A stretch of DNA of 7,456 nt from Hyphomicrobiales bacterium (GTDB lineage Bacteria; Pseudomonadota; Alphaproteobacteria; Rhizobiales; CAYWUX01): assembly GCA_028279265.1 (NCBI GenBank), contig JANQOC010000372.1, positions 1-7,456 of the forward strand. The letters are read 5' to 3'. A program made the translations under genes and the position numbers. Shown here piece after piece: positions 5,671 to 7,456 of the stretch (position 1 is the first letter of the stretch; each line of letters begins with the position of its first letter). The notes beneath the pieces are model-generated. The model was given only the letters and a program-made list of their open reading frames with translations, was not told where the DNA came from and did not search any database.

Positions 5671-6789
5671 CTACGCGGGGTTTCGCCTCAGTTTTTCCAG
5701 GGCAACAGGCAAGGCTTCTTCAAACAGATCGAGATCTTTTTCCGTGCCGGCACTCACGCGAATACAGCGATTCTGCGGTGCGACACCCGGCATGCGAATA
5801 AAAATTCCCTGGGATGTAAGTTCGGAGAGCAGGGACATTGCAAAGTCACCATCGCGCCCACAGTCTATGGCGACAAAATTGGCGGCGGAGTCAATTGCCG
5901 ACAAATTATTTTTCTCAGCGATGTCTTTAATGCGGTTTCGGGATTGATTGACTTGGGAAAAAACTTGCGTCAGATAATCCTGGTCCTGCAGCGCCGCCAG
6001 GGCTCCGACCTGGGAAACGCGGCACATGCCGAAGTGATTTCTGATTTTGTCGAAATTCTTGATCATCTGTGCCTCACCCATGACGTATCCGACGCGACCG
6101 CCGGCCATGCCGTAGGCCTTGGAGAATGTGCGAAATCTGAGCACGTTCGGTCGATCCGTATCCACGGGAGGGGCGGTATTTTCCGGAGCCAGTTCAATAT
6201 AGGCTTCATCCAGGCAGAGAAGAACATCGTCGGGCAGAGTTGAAATAACTGAAATAAGCTCGTCGGCGGACCACCAAGTGCCCATGGGATTGTCCGGATT
6301 GGCGAAATAAATCAGCTTTGAATTCTCGGATCGTGCCATTGCTATGAGGGCTTCAAGATCTTCCCGGTCTTGCCTGTACGGAACGGTCAGCAGATTTCCA
6401 CCACTGGCAGCAACGTGGTAATTGAACGTCGGGTATGCCCCCTTGGAAGTTATTACCGCAGACCCGGGTTCTATCATCATGCGGGCGACATAGCCGAGCA
6501 AACCGTCGATCCCTTCGCCGACCATGATGTTTTCTGGTGCGATGCCGTGATGTGCGGCGAGCGCATTCTTTAAGTCGTAGTTTTCGGGATCCCCATATTG
6601 CCAGACATCCGGGACGGCATTTTGCATGGCCCGGATAGCCTTTGGTGAGGGCCCGAAGACGTTCTCATTGGCACCGATGCGTGCTTTGAAGTTGAAACCC
6701 AATTGTCGTTCCTGGGCCTCCGGTCCGACAAAGGGAACCGTGGAGGGAAGAGCCTCAATGATTGAAGCAAGCCTTGGTTTTCCAGTCAT
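5671..6789 (-). CDS. HisC-like PLP-dependent aminotransferase (class I/II)
   Basis: A 372-residue fold-type I aminotransferase of the histidinol-phosphate aminotransferase family, a cytosolic homodimer by analogy. Visible elements in order: GANENVFGPSP (39-49), GEGIDGLLGY (91-100) for the cofactor phosphate loop, NPDNPMG (164-170, with Asn167 contacting the pyridine ring), LDEAYIEL (193-200, Asp194 at the PLP nitrogen), TFSKAYGMAGGRVGY (221-235, with Lys224 as Schiff-base lysine and Arg232) and IRVSAGT (343-349, Arg344 for the substrate carboxylate). All catalytic residues are intact. It is not in a his cluster here, and the N-terminal segment (VWQYGDPENYDLK) differs from the YPD stretch of biosynthetic HisC. 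A paralogue with another amino-acid substrate is therefore as likely as histidine synthesis. A divergent LysR gene suggests regulation of this gene. Fold certain, substrate open. Confidence 0.93.
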   Translation of the reverse strand: MTGKPRLASIIEALPSTVPFVGPEAQERQLGFNFKARIGANENVFGPSPKAIRAMQNAVPDVWQYGDPENYDLKNALAAHHGIAPENIMVGEGIDGLLGYVARMMIEPGSAVITSKGAYPTFNYHVAASGGNLLTVPYRQDREDLEALIAMARSENSKLIYFANPDNPMGTWWSADELISVISTLPDDVLLCLDEAYIELAPENTAPPVDTDRPNVLRFRTFSKAYGMAGGRVGYVMGEAQMIKNFDKIRNHFGMCRVSQVGALAALQDQDYLTQVFSQVNQSRNRIKDIAEKNNLSAIDSAANFVAIDCGRDGDFAMSLLSELTSQGIFIRMPGVAPQNRCIRVSAGTEKDLDLFEEALPVALEKLRRNPA

Positions 6790-6834
6790 CTGAGTACTTA
6801 TTCTCTAATCTTACCAATATTTGTTCTTAATAAA

Positions 6835-6864
6835 ATTCAAAGCAACTATTCGATCAATTGTCAA
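6835..6864 (-). promoter_or_regulatory. Candidate promoter of the aminotransferase gene
   Basis: On the minus strand a perfect TTGACA (6859-6864) is 18 bp upstream of TTGAAT (6835-6840), a four-of-six -10 match. A start near 6828 would give a leader of about 40 nt. The -35 is strong and the -10 weak, which would suit an activator-dependent promoter. Confidence 0.32.
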
Positions 6865-6914
6865 AGTCAGGTTCCAAAAGCGTCTCTCTTATAAGAAAAG
6901 AAACAAGTGGTTGT

Positions 6915-6924
6915 CCAACGTTGG
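6915..6924. repeat. Palindrome CCAACGTTGG, candidate operator
   Basis: A perfect 10-bp palindrome near the middle of the divergent region. It is followed by GCTAA-attttgc-TTAGC (6936-6952), a five-pair dyad. LysR-family sites usually contain T-N11-A within a dyad; this palindrome is not a clear example, so its link to the adjacent regulator is only positional. Confidence 0.3.
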
Positions 6925-7100
6925 GGCACCCTGTTGCTAAATTTTGCTTAGCGCTGGAAGGAGAGTTCGTTGGATAAGATATAGTGGTACATCCATAACT
7001 TGTTTGCGTTATGATATTGGCCGCGGTGTTTAGTCGATTACATACTTAATTCTTTGCTCAATTTAATTTTCACTCATTATTTTAGGAATGTTTTGGTGCA

Positions 7101-7456
7101 ATGCATGAATCTTTGAAAAAACCTCCTGTCGGATCTCATTCATTTGGTGGCAGCGAGAAATTAAATGCGTTGAATTGGAACGATCTGCATTTTTTTCTGA
7201 CCTGTCTTCGTCATCTGAGTTTCCGAAAAGCCGCACAAATTCTCAATGTGAGTTCATCGACAGTGGTTCGGCGGATCGAACGCCTTGAGGTAAATCTGGG
7301 TGTGCAACTGTTTAATCGATTGCCCGAGGGCGTTTCCCCGACATCTGCCGGAAAGCTCCTGGTTGACAGTGTCGAAAAAATGGAAACGGGTGCGATCGAG
7401 ATATTGCGCAACTCCCGCAATCTTCTCGTTGAAAAAAAGACCCAGGTATCGCTGTC
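7101..7456 (+). CDS. LysR-family transcriptional regulator, 3' end outside window
   Basis: The first 118 codons of a LysR-type regulator. The winged helix-turn-helix is clear: WNDLHFFLTCLRHLSFRKAA (26-45), the recognition helix VSSSTVVRRIERLE (50-63), LGVQLFNRLPEG (66-77) and TSAGKLLVDSVEKM (81-94), then the start of the linker helix. The effector-binding domain lies beyond the window. Before the usual LysR start (N.LNWNDL) there are about 20 extra residues; no better-placed ATG is seen, although TTG at codon 24 would give a standard N-terminus. An in-frame stop at 7083-7085 limits the start to 7101 or later. The Shine-Dalgarno is weak (AGGA 13 nt upstream). Divergent from the aminotransferase, which it may control by the usual arrangement of this family. 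Target and ligand are unknown. Confidence 0.93.
   Translation, partial: MHESLKKPPVGSHSFGGSEKLNALNWNDLHFFLTCLRHLSFRKAAQILNVSSSTVVRRIERLEVNLGVQLFNRLPEGVSPTSAGKLLVDSVEKMETGAIEILRNSRNLLVEKKTQVSL

Larger units (their letters stand above)
6790..7100. other. Divergent aminotransferase/LysR intergenic region
   Basis: 311 bp, AT-rich, carrying start regions for both genes. It contains the candidate aminotransferase promoter (6835-6864), CCAACGTTGG (6915-6924) and a GCTAA/TTAGC hairpin (6936-6952). A strong Shine-Dalgarno-like GGAAGGAG (6956-6963) is followed 6 nt later by TTG GAT AAG ATA TAG, a four-codon frame. No larger gene is credible. Confidence 0.5.

Noticed and set aside
1..7456. Toxin-antitoxin, defence, phage, IS or CRISPR elements
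   Set aside because: No repeat arrays, transposase or integrase motifs, or paired small overlapping genes were seen; all larger genes are ordinary chromosomal families.

Overview
The window looks like chromosomal DNA from a moderate-GC alphaproteobacterium. This rests on the style of the bS21 ribosomal protein, the HisC-like aminotransferase, the LysR-type regulator and the small exported Cys-rich protein; it is inference from protein style, not a taxonomic search. There are no rRNA or tRNA genes, IS elements, CRISPR arrays, prophage genes or long repeats. The genes are mostly single units with generous intergenic spaces, so this reads as ordinary chromosome rather than a mobile island.

Left part (1-2340, all minus strand): a complete neuropathy-target-esterase-like phospholipase with an N-terminal cyclic-nucleotide-binding domain and a C-terminal patatin domain, preceded by a plausible sigma70-type promoter. 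Upstream of it lies rpsU (ribosomal protein bS21), followed by a two-hairpin, T-tract terminator. rpsU has an unusual leader in which a Met-Lys-stop mini-ORF lies between the best Shine-Dalgarno and the start codon.

Middle part (2341-5307): a gene-poor stretch holding an open frame that resembles a decayed alphaproteobacterial PAS protein, then a tight convergent pair 5 bp apart: a small SRPBCC/START-like protein (+) and an alpha/beta-hydrolase with an SHSMG nucleophile elbow (-). A small, possibly exported 70-residue protein follows on the minus strand, with a perfect inverted repeat just upstream of its ribosome binding site.

Right part (5308-7456): a small secreted protein with a signal peptide and four cysteines (+), convergent with a PLP-dependent HisC-like aminotransferase (-). 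The aminotransferase is divergent from a LysR-family regulator (+) that runs off the end of the window. The LysR/aminotransferase arrangement makes local regulation plausible, and the 311-bp intergenic region contains palindromic elements.

I see no clear, previously undescribed multi-gene system. The most unusual items are the rpsU leader, the possible PAS relic, the inverted repeats near the 70-residue protein gene and the small exported proteins of unknown function.
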